Assembly: GCF_026157035.1 (NCBI RefSeq)
Contig: NZ_JANJZA010000001.1
Coordinates: 1,777,001-1,841,000 of the forward strand
Direction: 5' to 3'
DNA: 64,000 nucleotides
Source: Sphingomicrobium nitratireducens
GTDB lineage: Bacteria; Pseudomonadota; Alphaproteobacteria; Sphingomonadales; Sphingomonadaceae
Shown: positions 42,027-51,844 of the stretch, piece after piece
Numbering within the stretch: the first letter of the stretch is position 1
Layout: every line of letters starts with the position of its first letter
Made by a program: the position numbers and the translations under genes
The notes under the pieces: generated by a model
Databases searched by the model: none
What the model saw: only the letters and a program-made list of their open reading frames with translations
What the model was told of the DNA's origin: nothing

Positions 42027-42860
42027 ATGACCGAATATATCCATGTCGGGCCGGAAGACCGGGTCGAGCCCAAGAACGGGGTGATCAAGCTTCACGATGC
42101 CGCCGGCTTCGAGGGCATGCGCAAGGCCGGCCGCCTTGCCGCCGAGATCCTCGACGCGCTTGCCGCGCATGTCGTGCCGGGCGTCACCACCGACGAGATC
42201 GACCGCATCGTGAGCGACATGACGCTGGCGGCCGGCGGGGTTCCCGCGACGCTCGGCTATCGCGGCTACACGAAGAATTGCTGCACCTCGATCAACCATG
42301 TCGTGTGTCACGGCATCCCGGGCGACAAGGCCTTGAAGGACGGCGACATCGTCAACATCGACGTGACCCCGATCCTCGACGGCTGGCACGGCGACACCAG
42401 CCGCATGTATTATGTCGGAAAGCCCTCCGTGAAGGCGCAGCGCCTTGTCGAGGTGACCTACGAATGCCTGATGCTCGGGCTCGAGCAGGCGCGACCCGGC
42501 AACCGCCTCGGCGACATCAGCCACGCCATCCAGTCCCACGCCGAAAAGCATCGCTACGGCGTGGTGCGCGATTTTTGCGGTCACGGCCTCGGCCGCCTGT
42601 TCCACGACAGCCCCGAGGTGATCCACGCCGGCAATCCCGGCACCGGCCCCGAACTTCGTCCCGGCATGTTCTTCACCGTCGAGCCGATGATCAATATCGG
42701 CCGCGCCGACGTGAAGATCCTCGACGACGGCTGGACCGCGGTCACCCGCGACCGTTCGCTCTCGGCGCAGTTCGAACATTCGATCGGCATCACCGAGGAC
42801 GGCTGCGAGATCTTCACCAAGAGCCCCAAGGGGCTCGACTGCCCGCCCTACGCAGGCTGA
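42027..42860 (+). CDS. map: Type I methionine aminopeptidase
   Basis: A 277-residue cytosolic enzyme that removes the first methionine from new proteins. I start it at ATG 42027 (MTEYIHV); upstream in-frame codons are antisense of the GFA gene. The pita-bread metal ligands are all readable: the His in VVCHGIPG, NIDVTPILDGWHGDTSR with the two Asp, CGHGLG with His, FTVEPMI with Glu, and FEHSIGI with Glu. No extended N-terminal domain is present. It has no clear ribosome-binding site but a TATATC lies 8 bases upstream of the ATG, so a leaderless transcript is possible. glnB follows 9 bases after its stop. Confidence 0.95.
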   Translation: MTEYIHVGPEDRVEPKNGVIKLHDAAGFEGMRKAGRLAAEILDALAAHVVPGVTTDEIDRIVSDMTLAAGGVPATLGYRGYTKNCCTSINHVVCHGIPGDKALKDGDIVNIDVTPILDGWHGDTSRMYYVGKPSVKAQRLVEVTYECLMLGLEQARPGNRLGDISHAIQSHAEKHRYGVVRDFCGHGLGRLFHDSPEVIHAGNPGTGPELRPGMFFTVEPMINIGRADVKILDDGWTAVTRDRSLSAQFEHSIGITEDGCEIFTKSPKGLDCPPYAG

Positions 42861-43208
<348 letters not shown>

Positions 43209-43222
43209 GGGCTGGCGGGGGC

Positions 43223-43438
43223 ATGACCGACAAGGACCCGCGCCTCGCTTCGATGAGCCCCGACGAGTTGCGCCGCACGATGCGCGCCTTGGGCTACCAC
43301 ACGCAGGGACGCCTGGCCGAGGCGATCGGCGTGTCGCGCAGCGCGGTCAGCCTGTGGCTCGAGGGCAAGGTCGGCGTCCCGCGCCCCGTCGCGATGCTCC
43401 TGAGGATGCTCCTCGCCGCCCAGCGGCGCAGCTACTAG
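43223..43438 (+). CDS. Small HTH DNA-binding protein
   Basis: A 71-residue protein with a GGGGG ribosome-binding site before ATG 43223. The centre reads GRLAEAIGVSRSAVSLWLEGK, a Cro/C1-type helix-turn-helix with the S-R-S-A-V-S recognition helix. The rest is short helices (SPDELRRTMRALG, PRPVAMLLRMLL). It probably acts as a small transcription regulator. It lies 14 bases after glnB, on the same strand, and overlaps the 3' end of the convergent hydrolase gene by four bases. No target site could be identified. Confidence 0.85.
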   Translation: MTDKDPRLASMSPDELRRTMRALGYHTQGRLAEAIGVSRSAVSLWLEGKVGVPRPVAMLLRMLLAAQRRSY

Positions 43439-44439
43439 CCTTTCTCCCCGCGCTTGGCCGCGATGCACGGCACCGTGCCGAGAAAATTCGATAGTTCCGC
43501 GCGCACTCGCGGGTCGTAGGGCGCATCGTTGGTCCAGCCGAGCAGGTGACCGAGATCGTCGAACTGGGCTGCGCGGATGTTGGTCTTGCCCGACACCTCC
43601 TGCATGAATTCCAGCCGCCTGATGCTTTCCTGGACCGCGACATTCTGTTGCTCGTCCTCGATGCCGAGCAGGATCAGCGCGGGCTGATCGACCCGAACCC
43701 AGAAGGGCATCGCGTCGAATTCCAGGTTTTCCCGGTAGAAAGCCCAGTCGGGCAAGCTTTCGTCAGGAAAACCGCCAACGAACTCTCCCCATTCCTTGTC
43801 TTCGGCTTCGCGCTTGAGGCGATGATAGTCGCTCCAGTCGCCGGTCCCCAGCGCGCGCAGCGCCGCCGCACCGATCTCCAGCACCTTGCCGACTGCCTCC
43901 TCCGAGAGGCCCGCGCCGCGCGCATCGTTCCGCATCTCGTGGAGGATTTGCTCGGGAAAGCTGACGAGGTCGCCCGAGGCGTTGACGAGGAAGGCCACCT
44001 CGTCGCTGCGCGCAGCGGCCACCGGCACCACGCGCCCTCCCTGGCTGAGCCCGAACACACCGACGCATTGCGCATCGACGTCGCTGCGGCGCTGCAGGTG
44101 TTCGACGCCCGCCAGTAGATCGTCCGCTCGCTCGGCAATCCCGATGTCCCGCCAGTCGCCCTGGGACGCCCCACTCCCCCTCTTGTCGGTCAACAGGACG
44201 AGGAGCCCTTCGTCGCGCAACATTTCCGCCGCCGCGCGCGCCCAGAGATTGTCACGCGCCGACGAACCCGATCCTTGCGAGATCACGACGGCGGCGAATG
44301 GTCCGTTTGCGTTCGGAAACAGCAATTCGCCGGCAAGTTCGATTTCGCCAACCGCATAGCGGGCCTCGGTGGCGCGATCCGCCTCGCCGGATTGAAGGAC
44401 AGAAGCCGAAAGAAGGAAGGCGAGTAAGGAAGCATGCAT
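43435..44439 (-). CDS. Secreted alpha/beta hydrolase
   Basis: A 334-residue protein with an N-terminal signal-like segment (about 1-18, LLAFLLSASVLQSGEA). It shows an alpha/beta hydrolase fold: the strand-turn VVISQGSGSSARDN oxyanion-like loop, LLTDKRGSG, and the nucleophile elbow FGLSQGG with Ser132. The acid Asp is in ILLGIEDEQ and the His in FDDLGHLLGW. It is probably a periplasmic or secreted esterase or peptidase of the dienelactone-hydrolase-like group; substrate unknown. It follows the sensor kinase on the same strand and is convergent with the small HTH gene. The distance to the kinase (44440-44457) is only 18 bases, so they may form an operon. Confidence 0.82.
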   Translation of the reverse strand: MHASLLAFLLSASVLQSGEADRATEARYAVGEIELAGELLFPNANGPFAAVVISQGSGSSARDNLWARAAAEMLRDEGLLVLLTDKRGSGASQGDWRDIGIAERADDLLAGVEHLQRRSDVDAQCVGVFGLSQGGRVVPVAAARSDEVAFLVNASGDLVSFPEQILHEMRNDARGAGLSEEAVGKVLEIGAAALRALGTGDWSDYHRLKREAEDKEWGEFVGGFPDESLPDWAFYRENLEFDAMPFWVRVDQPALILLGIEDEQQNVAVQESIRRLEFMQEVSGKTNIRAAQFDDLGHLLGWTNDAPYDPRVRAELSNFLGTVPCIAAKRGEKG

Positions 44440-44457
44440 TCGCGAAGCCCTTGTTTC

Positions 44458-45777
44458 TCAGTCGAGTGGCTCGGCGACCGGCACGTCGAGTGTCACGGAC
44501 AGCCCGTCGGACTTCCATTCGCGTTCGAGCGTCGCGCCCATCTGGCGCGCGGCCATCGTGATCATGATCGAGCCGAACCCCTCGCGCTCGGGATTGGTCA
44601 CGGTGCGCTCGCAATGCTCGCGCCAGTGCCAGCGCAGCCGCACCGGCCCGGTCCCGCTCGCATCGCTTTCCCACGCGACCGACACGCGCCCATTCTCGTC
44701 CGACCAGGCCCCGTACTTGACCGCGTTGGTCGCCAGTTCGTGGAGGATCAGCCCGAACGGCGTCACCGCCTTCGACGGCAGCGCGACTTCCTCGCCTAGA
44801 AGATCGAGCCGGTCCTCATAATCGTCGTAGGGCGCCAGCGTCGCCGTCATCAGCTCGCCCAGCGACACGACCGGCCGATCGAGCGCGCCCTGGCTGACGT
44901 CGTGCGCGACCGACAGCGCATGGAGACGCTGCGCGACCTTTTCGGCGGCCACTTCCATGTCGCTTTCGCGCCGCAGGGTCGAATTCACGATCGCCCCCGA
45001 CACGGCAAGAATGTTCTTCACGCGATGGTTGAGTTCGCGGTTGAGCAGTTCGGTCTGCTCGCTCGCCATGCGCAGCGCCTCGGCGTCGCGCGCCGCCATC
45101 TCGGCGCGCTGGGTGCGCCGCATCTGCCACACGCCCAGCCCGACCAGCAGCGCGGTCGCGCCGATCAGCGCCAGCATCAGCGCGATGGTCCACCCCTCGA
45201 TCCGTTCGGCATCGGCGAGACGCTCGTCGAAGATGACTTCCTCGGCCGCATAGAGCGTCGAGATCGTGGCGCGGATCTCGCGCATCATCGAAAGGCCCGA
45301 GCCCTCCTCGACAAGGGCGTGGGCGCCTTCTTCATCGCCCGCCTCGATCCGTTCGACCGTGCGCGCCATCTCGGCCAGCTTGGCCGGCAGGAGCGCCGAC
45401 AGCCGGTCGAGCTGTTCGGCCTGCTCGGGCGTCGCGATCGCGCGCAGCCGACCGTCGAGCCGCGCCAGCGCTTCGGGCGCCTCCGCAGTGCCGCGCGCAT
45501 AGGGCCGCAGATAGTCGCGATCGCCCGTCAGCACGTAGCCGCGCTGCCCCGTCTCGGCATCGGTCACCGCGGCCTGGACCTGCTGGAGGTCGGTCATCAC
45601 CGCCTTGGTCAGCAGCGCCTGGTCGCGCAGCTTCTGTTCGCTGTCGAGCGTCACCAGCAGCGCTGCCAGCATCGCGATCTTGGTGAGCGCGGCCAGTGCC
45701 AGCAGCACGAAGGGAAGGCGTGCCTGGCCTGGGTGCGACGCGGGGAGCGGCGGGCGGGTATCGAAATCCATGTTCAT
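44458..45777 (-). CDS. CHASE3-domain HWE/HisKA_2 sensor histidine kinase
   Basis: A 439-residue membrane histidine kinase. TM helix 1 spans about 22-44. A periplasmic CHASE3-like domain follows, with the signature AETGQRGYVLTGDRDYL (about 75-90). TM helix 2 spans about 196-217. A short coiled coil leads to the H box NRELNHRVKNIL with His251, typical of the HWE/HisKA_2 group. The N box is HELATNAVKYG and a G box GFGSIMI is near the end. The kinase should phosphorylate a response regulator, in sphingomonads often one of the general-stress-response PhyR type, but no response regulator is adjacent. It diverges from glnA across 231 bases. Confidence 0.9.
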   Translation of the reverse strand: MNMDFDTRPPLPASHPGQARLPFVLLALAALTKIAMLAALLVTLDSEQKLRDQALLTKAVMTDLQQVQAAVTDAETGQRGYVLTGDRDYLRPYARGTAEAPEALARLDGRLRAIATPEQAEQLDRLSALLPAKLAEMARTVERIEAGDEEGAHALVEEGSGLSMMREIRATISTLYAAEEVIFDERLADAERIEGWTIALMLALIGATALLVGLGVWQMRRTQRAEMAARDAEALRMASEQTELLNRELNHRVKNILAVSGAIVNSTLRRESDMEVAAEKVAQRLHALSVAHDVSQGALDRPVVSLGELMTATLAPYDDYEDRLDLLGEEVALPSKAVTPFGLILHELATNAVKYGAWSDENGRVSVAWESDASGTGPVRLRWHWREHCERTVTNPEREGFGSIMITMAARQMGATLEREWKSDGLSVTLDVPVAEPLD

Positions 45778-45812
45778 GACGAAAAGGCTTTGACGACAAG
45801 GAACTTAGCGCT

Positions 45813-45848
45813 GGTGATTACGCTGCCGAACCGATGAAGGCAATCACC
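45813..45848. promoter_or_regulatory. Inverted repeat upstream of glnA
   Basis: GGTGATT (45813-45819) and AATCACC (45842-45848) form a perfect 7-base inverted repeat with 22 bases between, in the intergenic region between the kinase and glnA. It does not match the NtrC consensus. It may be a regulator-binding site, but the motif could also be chance. Confidence 0.25.
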
Positions 45849-46008
45849 TAGAAGAGGCGCGTGGAAGCGAATCTGCGCACCACCCGTGAATTGTTCACGC
45901 CGTGTCGAGTCGCGCTTGCCGGGCGCGGCGCCAACTGGAATCCCTGTCCCATCCGCCGGACCGCACGCGTCCGGCGTTCACACATTCGAAGACGGGAGCA
46001 GCAGCATC

Positions 46009-47421
46009 ATGGCGACGAAGGCGAAGGATATCCTCAAGCGGATCGAGGACGAGGAAATCGAATATGTCGACCTGCGCTTCACCGATCCCAAGGGCAAGTG
46101 GCAGCACCTCGCGATGGTCGCCGCGATGCTCGACGAGGACCAGCTCGAAGACGGGCTGATGTTCGACGGCAGCTCGATCGCCGGCTGGAAGGCGATCAAC
46201 GAATCGGACATGATCCTCAAGCCCGATCTCGATGCCGCCTATGTCGACCCGTTCAGCGCCACGCCGATGCTGGTGCTGTTCTGCAACATCGTCGAACCCT
46301 CGACCGGCGAACTGTACGGCCGCGACCCGCGCTCGACCGCGACCCGCGCCGAGGCCTACCTCAAGGCGACCGGCGTCGGTGACACCGTCTATGTCGGTCC
46401 CGAGGCCGAGTTCTTCATGTTCGATGACGTGCGCTTCACCGACAGCTATGCCGGCTCGGGCTACGAACTCGACGATATCGAGTTGCCGGGCAATTCGAGC
46501 CGCGACTACGAGGGCGGCAACATGGGCCACCGCCCGCGCGCCAAGGGCGGCTACTTCCCCGTCGCCCCGGTCGACAGCGCGCAGGACATTCGCGGCGAAA
46601 TGGTCTCGACCATGATCGAGATGGGCCTGCCGTGCGACAAGCACCACCACGAGGTCGCCCCCGCCCAGCACGAGCTCGGCCTCACCTATGGTCAACTCGT
46701 CGAGACCGCCGACCGCATGCAGGTCTACAAATATGTCGTGCACATGGTCGCGCAGGCCTATGGCAAGACCGCGACCTTCATGCCCAAGCCGATCGCCAAG
46801 GATAACGGGTCGGGCATGCACACCCACTTCTCGATCTGGAAGGACGGCAAGCCGCTGTTCGCCGGCTCGGGCTATGCCGGCCTTAGCGAGATGGCGCTCT
46901 ATTTCATCGGCGGCGTGATCAAGCATGCGCGCGCCCTCAACGCCTTCACCAACCCGACGACCAACAGCTACAAGCGGCTGGTCCCGGGTTTCGAGGCGCC
47001 GGTGCTGCTCGCTTATTCCTCGCGCAACCGCTCGGCCTCGTGCCGCATCCCCTACGGGGCGGGCGAGAAGTCGAAGCGGGTCGAATTCCGCTTCCCCGAC
47101 GCGATGGCCAACCCCTATCTCGCTTATTCGGCGCTGCTGATGGCGGGGCTCGACGGGATCCAGAACCGCATCCACCCGGGCGAGGCGATGGACAAGAATC
47201 TCTACGATCTTCCCCCGCAGGAACTGGTCGACGTCCCCACGGTGTGCGGCAGCCTTCGCGAGGCGCTGATCGCCTTGAACGAGGACCGCGCCTTCCTGAC
47301 CAAGGGCGACGTCTTCTCGGACGACCAGATCGACGCCTACATGGAATTGAAGTGGGAAGAGGTGATGCGCTGGGAAACCACGCCCAGCCCGGTCGAATTC
47401 GACATGTATTACAGCGCGTAA
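46009..47421 (+). CDS. glnA: Type I glutamine synthetase
   Basis: A 470-residue type I glutamine synthetase, the usual length. It starts at ATG 46009 (MATKAKDIL) with a GGGAG upstream; an in-frame ORF from 45886 has no family resemblance before this. All family blocks are present: [55 protein letters not shown] and [15 protein letters not shown] with Tyr399 is the adenylylation site equivalent to Tyr397 of E. coli. It joins ammonium and glutamate using ATP. Activity is controlled by GlnE and P-II. A terminator follows within 70 bases, so it is monocistronic here. Confidence 0.97.
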   Translation: MATKAKDILKRIEDEEIEYVDLRFTDPKGKWQHLAMVAAMLDEDQLEDGLMFDGSSIAGWKAINESDMILKPDLDAAYVDPFSATPMLVLFCNIVEPSTGELYGRDPRSTATRAEAYLKATGVGDTVYVGPEAEFFMFDDVRFTDSYAGSGYELDDIELPGNSSRDYEGGNMGHRPRAKGGYFPVAPVDSAQDIRGEMVSTMIEMGLPCDKHHHEVAPAQHELGLTYGQLVETADRMQVYKYVVHMVAQAYGKTATFMPKPIAKDNGSGMHTHFSIWKDGKPLFAGSGYAGLSEMALYFIGGVIKHARALNAFTNPTTNSYKRLVPGFEAPVLLAYSSRNRSASCRIPYGAGEKSKRVEFRFPDAMANPYLAYSALLMAGLDGIQNRIHPGEAMDKNLYDLPPQELVDVPTVCGSLREALIALNEDRAFLTKGDVFSDDQIDAYMELKWEEVMRWETTPSPVEFDMYYSA

Positions 47422-47458
47422 GCGCTTATCATTACGACGTCCTGCTCGGACTTCGCGA

Positions 47459-47493
47459 AGGGCGCTCCCTCCACTCGGCGGGGGCGCCCTTTA
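47459..47493 (+). terminator. Hairpin terminator after glnA
   Basis: AGGGCGCTCCC (47459-47469) pairs with GGGGGCGCCCT (47480-47490) with one G-T pair. It is followed by only a short T-rich stretch (TTACTATTT). It lies 38 bases after the glnA stop. Confidence 0.6.
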
Positions 47494-47520
47494 CTATTTG
47501 GCAAGCATGGCGCGCGCATC

Positions 47521-47676
47521 ATGGCGCCCATGTCGGCCGAAACGATCCCTTTCGCAGCCTTTCAGCGCAGCCTCCCCTCGAGGCTCGTGCGCCGTTTCGT
47601 GACGCCGCGTCCGCTCCCGGCCTTCGCTGCCGCGCGCGCCGACCGCACCGTCACCGGCACGCCCTGGGACCTCTAG
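47521..47676 (+). CDS. Possible small protein (51 residues)
   Basis: An open frame of 51 codons from ATG 47521 (second ATG at 47530) to TAG at 47676. The product is basic, with MSAETIPFAAF and PRPLPAFAAARADR, and ends in GTPWDL. No good ribosome-binding site is seen and no family is recognised. It lies on the strand opposite tamB, whose stop is five bases beyond its end. Third codon positions are mostly G or C, like the neighbours, but in DNA of this GC content that does not separate coding from chance. It fills the rest of the 47422-47680 gap after the glnA terminator. Confidence 0.35.
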   Translation: MAPMSAETIPFAAFQRSLPSRLVRRFVTPRPLPAFAAARADRTVTGTPWDL

Positions 47677-47680
47677 TCCC

Positions 47681-50600
47681 TCAATAGTCCTTCGACACGC
47701 GCACGTTCGCGCTCGCCCGCCCGATCGAGCTGATCGTCGAGAGGATCGAGAGCCAGCGCGTTACCTGGTACTCGGCCTGCGTCGCCGTATAGCCCTGCCC
47801 GTCGGTGATCACTTCGACGTAGAGCTTGCGCGTGATGTACTTGCCGGCCGCGATCGCGGTCTCCTGCCCCGTCGCGACGTCGGCGGGGAGGATGCGCAAC
47901 CGATCGAGACCGACCGCCTTGCGGATCGCGTTGATCGGGTCGAGCCCGCCCCCGCCCGCCTGGAGCGAGGCCACCGCCGCGCCCAGCTGCAGCGCCTCGG
48001 CGGCGGAAAGGTTGGTGATCGAGGTTCCGAACAGGATGCGCGAGAGGAGTTCGTCCTCGGGCAAGGCGGGAATCGAGGTAAAGCTGATCCTCGGCTCGAG
48101 CCCGGTCCCCTGCACCAGCACCGTCGCCTGCAGCCCCTGCACCTCGGCATCGGCCTCGATGTCGAGCAGCGGGTCGGGCGGCGTCCTCCCGCGGAAACGG
48201 ATCTTGCCTTCCGACAGGCGGAAATTGCGCCCCGCGAAATCATAGTCGCCCTGGATGAGGTCGGCCTCGCCGTTGAGCCGCGGATCGGACAAGGTCCCGC
48301 CGATCGCGAGATCGGTGCGCCAGCGGCTCTCGATCCCCAGCCCCGACACCTGCAGCGGCCCGCCCGCAACATCGATGTCGAGCGTCCATGGCGAAAGTTC
48401 GGCGCGGGTGATGACTTCCTCGTCCGGGCGCCCGCGTTCGACCACGTCGATGCGCGGGATCTTGGCGACCGTCCCCGCCTGCCCCAGCTGGAAGCGACCC
48501 TCGTCGAGCGCGAGCGTTCCGGAGATCGTGCCCCCCGTGCCCGACGAACGGATCGCGAGCGGCCCGGTCACCGTCGCGCCGATGTCGTCGCGGTCGAGCA
48601 GCACCGCTTTCCTGGCATCGAACTTCATGTCGATCGCGCTCGTGCCACCGACGAAGGTCAGCGTCCCCGACCCCGTCACGCTCCCGCCGCCGGGCGTCGT
48701 CCCCTTGATGCTGCTCAGCGTCAATTGCGCCCCGTTGAAGCGCCCGCGCGCCGAAATCTTCTCGACCACCGTGCCCGACACCGGGCTTTCGATCCTTGCC
48801 CCGTCGGTCTTGAGCGAGCCCGCGATCTGCGGGTTGAGCAGGCTCCCGCGCGCATCGACCCCGGCGGCCAGCGGCCCGGTCAGGTCGAACAGTTCGATCC
48901 CCGACAAGCGCCACAGCGTGTCGGCGGGCCCGTCGTACCGCAGCTGCGCGACCATCGGTGCCCGCATCAGCGCTTCGCCCAGCGGCGCATCGGGAAGCGG
49001 CGCGAAACGCGCCTGCGCGCGCCCGACCACCTTGCCGTCGGCGGCTGCGACTGCGCGGACCCCGGCATTGCCGTTCGCCAGCTTGCCCTTGATGGCGACG
49101 TCGATCGGCCGCGAGGCGAGCACCAGTCCCGAGCGCGTCAGCCCGCGCACCTTGAGGTCGACCGCCCCTTCGGGCCGCTTGCCCAGGTCGAGCGACAGCG
49201 TCCCGTCCGCCGTACCGCCCAGTTCCATGTCGGGCTGAAGAAGATCGAGGATCGCCAGCGGCATCGCCTTCAGCCGCGCATCGAGATGCGGCCTACTTCC
49301 AAGGCTCGCCGACAGGCTCGCTCGCCCGCGCCCGAACGCCACTTCCGCGCCTTCGAGCGCCCAGCCGCCCGCCCCGTCGGGCACCAGCACCGCCGGTTTC
49401 GTCAGCCGCAGCCGCCGCCGGTCGAGGCTGCCATTGCCGCGAACGACCACCCGCTCGGGCGCAACCGCTGCCTCGAGCGCTAGTTCGAACGCCGAGCCGC
49501 GCCGCCCGGCCATGTCCGCCTTGATCGTGCCGCGCCCGTCCTGGAGCGCGCCGACGAGCTTCAGCCGCGCCACGTCCGCGCCCGCAATGTCGACCCGCCG
49601 CGCATCGAGCGTCCCGTCGATGCCCATCCCGCCCTCGGCACCCAGCAGCAGCGTCGCCTTCACCGTCCCGCTGCCGAAGCGCATCACCGGCGGCCCCGGG
49701 AAATCGGCATTGTCGAGCACGAGATTGAGCGCGATCCGCTGTCCCCCGCCCGCTGCGGGCTGGACGCCGACCGTCCCGCCGATCTCGCCGCCCGCCAGTC
49801 GCAACGTCCCTTCGAGCCCGCCCTCGACGATCCGCAGCCGTCCCGACCCTTCCGATCCCGCTACCTTGAGCGATGTGATGTCGAGCGCCGCCTCGCCGCC
49901 CGCAGGCAGCAGGATCGCGCCATTGGCGGTGAACGGCCCGAAGCGCGATCCGCCCGTCGCAGCGAAATCGAACCCGGCCTCGCTCGGCGCCAAATCGAGC
50001 ACCACGTCCTCTAGCCCCAGCGCCGCATTGGGCCGCTCGAACACCAGTCCGATCGCGGGCCGGCTGATATTGCCGTCGACGGTCAGCGTCAGCGGCCCGT
50101 AATCCTCATGCTCGCCGAGCCCTTCGAACAGGAAGGTCCCGTCGCGCCGCCGCATCCCCGATCCGCTCAGCGTCAGCTTGGGCGCGACCAGCCGCGTATC
50201 GGTGAAGTGCAGCACGCCGTCGGGCCCGCGCCTGAGACGCGTCGTCACCACCGGATTGCCGCCCGCGACATTGGCGAGGAAGCCGTTATCGAACCGCGTC
50301 ACTTGCGCGCGCGCCGTTCCGGTCAGCACCATCCCGCCTGCGCCCGGGACGAGGTCGAGATCGGCGGTCACGTCGACGCGTCCGAGCCCCGGCACCTCGT
50401 AGGCGGGCAGCGCGCCATTGAGGGCCGCGACCACGCTCCCGCGCTTGAGGTCGATATCGAGGTCGAGCGTGGCGCGCAGCCTGCGCGAGATGAGCCGCAG
50501 ATCCTTGCCGGTAATGCGCGCGTCCGTCACCAGCAGCCCGCCGCGCACCGACAGGTCGGCAAGGATATCTTCCGCCTCCGGCCCCGCGCCGAGCAACTGC

Positions 50601-51844
50601 CGCGCGGTCAGGTTGAGCGGCACCCGCACCGGCGGTTTCGACCGAGTGCCCTGCCCCTCGACCTGCGCGCCCACGAAGGTGAGATTGTCGATCCCCAGCC
50701 GGTCGGCGCGCAGCCGATAGGCATAGCGCGCGCTGGCCATCGCCCCGTTCAGCGTCATCGTCGCGCGCCACGGCGTTCCCGACAGGCCCGGCGACAGCGC
50801 CGAGGGCTGCGCCAGTTCCGCCCCGACCCGCAAATCGTCGAAGCGATTGTCGCCAAGGTCGACCCCGCCGCGCGCGACCAGGCTCAGTGCGCGCGATGCC
50901 AGCGTCAGCTCGCCGTCGAGTACGCGCCGGTCGAACCCGACCCGCCCGTCGATCCTGACCCCGCCGCGCGTCAACCGCGCCGCCACGCCGTCGAGGAAGG
51001 GCGACGGATCGGCGCGCCCGTCTAGCGCATAGACCCCCTCGCGCGCCTCGATGGCGAGCCGCAATGCCTGCGTATCGCCAAGATCGAGCGCCGCCTCGCC
51101 CGCCCATTTCGCCCATGTCCCGTCGCCGTCGAGGGTCAGCGACAGCGGCGCCTTCACCCCCAGCAGCGCGGGCAGCAGCCCGTCCGCAGGCGCCTGGGCT
51201 TTCAATGAAAGGTCGAACTTGTCCTCATCGGGCGCGGCGTCGAGCGCAAGCTTGACCGCATCCCCGCCCTCGACGAGCAGGTCGAGCTCGGCCATCGCGC
51301 GCCCCGCGCGAATGTCCACCGCCCCCGAAACGCGCCCGCTCCTTGCCGTCCCGGTCACCCCTTCGGCCAGCACGAGCTTCTCGATCTCGAGCTTGCCGAC
51401 ATGGACGTCGAAGCCCGGCAGGATCGGCTTGTCCTCCCCCGACGGCCGCGTCCTGGGCAGTCGCTCGAGCGTCACCAGCGGCGCCGACAGTTCGTCGACA
51501 TGAAGCTTGTCGTAGAGCCATGCGCCCGGCGCCCATTCGAGCGTCACTTCGGGCGCGGTCAGGAACACGCCCTCGGGGTCGCTGACGACGACGTTCCTCA
51601 AGCGCATCCGGTCGTAGATCGACCCCTCGATCCGCCCGATCCGTACGCGCACGCCTCCGCCCAGGTCCATCGAGGCGATCCGGTCGGCGATGAAGCGATG
51701 CCCCGGCCCCGTATCGACCAGCACCAGCGCCCCCGCCGCGATCACCGCCAGCGCGAGCAGCAGCACGATGAACTCGTTGAGCAGCCGCCGCCCCCAGCCC
51801 TTCTTCGCGCGTTGCCGCGGCGCGGTGGGGTCGGCTTCGGCCAT
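47681..51844 (-). CDS. tamB: TamB-like translocation and assembly module protein
   Basis: A 1387-residue protein of the TamB (DUF490) family. It has an N-terminal signal-anchor helix (LLLALAVIAAGALVLV at about 29-44) and then a very long series of beta-strand repeats that form the periplasm-spanning groove. The C-terminal TamB domain has DLAIGGTLSDPRLNGEADLIQG, GTGLEPRISFTSIPALPEDELLSRILFGTS and YTATQAEYQVTRWLS-like segments, which are well conserved. It pairs with the Omp85 protein encoded just upstream to move lipids or assemble outer-membrane proteins. Its ATG overlaps the tamA stop (TGATG). The length is normal for alphaproteobacteria. Confidence 0.92.
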   Translation of the reverse strand: MAEADPTAPRQRAKKGWGRRLLNEFIVLLLALAVIAAGALVLVDTGPGHRFIADRIASMDLGGGVRVRIGRIEGSIYDRMRLRNVVVSDPEGVFLTAPEVTLEWAPGAWLYDKLHVDELSAPLVTLERLPRTRPSGEDKPILPGFDVHVGKLEIEKLVLAEGVTGTARSGRVSGAVDIRAGRAMAELDLLVEGGDAVKLALDAAPDEDKFDLSLKAQAPADGLLPALLGVKAPLSLTLDGDGTWAKWAGEAALDLGDTQALRLAIEAREGVYALDGRADPSPFLDGVAARLTRGGVRIDGRVGFDRRVLDGELTLASRALSLVARGGVDLGDNRFDDLRVGAELAQPSALSPGLSGTPWRATMTLNGAMASARYAYRLRADRLGIDNLTFVGAQVEGQGTRSKPPVRVPLNLTARQLLGAGPEAEDILADLSVRGGLLVTDARITGKDLRLISRRLRATLDLDIDLKRGSVVAALNGALPAYEVPGLGRVDVTADLDLVPGAGGMVLTGTARAQVTRFDNGFLANVAGGNPVVTTRLRRGPDGVLHFTDTRLVAPKLTLSGSGMRRRDGTFLFEGLGEHEDYGPLTLTVDGNISRPAIGLVFERPNAALGLEDVVLDLAPSEAGFDFAATGGSRFGPFTANGAILLPAGGEAALDITSLKVAGSEGSGRLRIVEGGLEGTLRLAGGEIGGTVGVQPAAGGGQRIALNLVLDNADFPGPPVMRFGSGTVKATLLLGAEGGMGIDGTLDARRVDIAGADVARLKLVGALQDGRGTIKADMAGRRGSAFELALEAAVAPERVVVRGNGSLDRRRLRLTKPAVLVPDGAGGWALEGAEVAFGRGRASLSASLGSRPHLDARLKAMPLAILDLLQPDMELGGTADGTLSLDLGKRPEGAVDLKVRGLTRSGLVLASRPIDVAIKGKLANGNAGVRAVAAADGKVVGRAQARFAPLPDAPLGEALMRAPMVAQLRYDGPADTLWRLSGIELFDLTGPLAAGVDARGSLLNPQIAGSLKTDGARIESPVSGTVVEKISARGRFNGAQLTLSSIKGTTPGGGSVTGSGTLTFVGGTSAIDMKFDARKAVLLDRDDIGATVTGPLAIRSSGTGGTISGTLALDEGRFQLGQAGTVAKIPRIDVVERGRPDEEVITRAELSPWTLDIDVAGGPLQVSGLGIESRWRTDLAIGGTLSDPRLNGEADLIQGDYDFAGRNFRLSEGKIRFRGRTPPDPLLDIEADAEVQGLQATVLVQGTGLEPRISFTSIPALPEDELLSRILFGTSITNLSAAEALQLGAAVASLQAGGGGLDPINAIRKAVGLDRLRILPADVATGQETAIAAGKYITRKLYVEVITDGQGYTATQAEYQVTRWLSILSTISSIGRASANVRVSKDY

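Noticed and set aside
45895-47175. Minus-strand open frame opposite glnA
   Set aside because: It is an antisense shadow; glnA is full length and intact.
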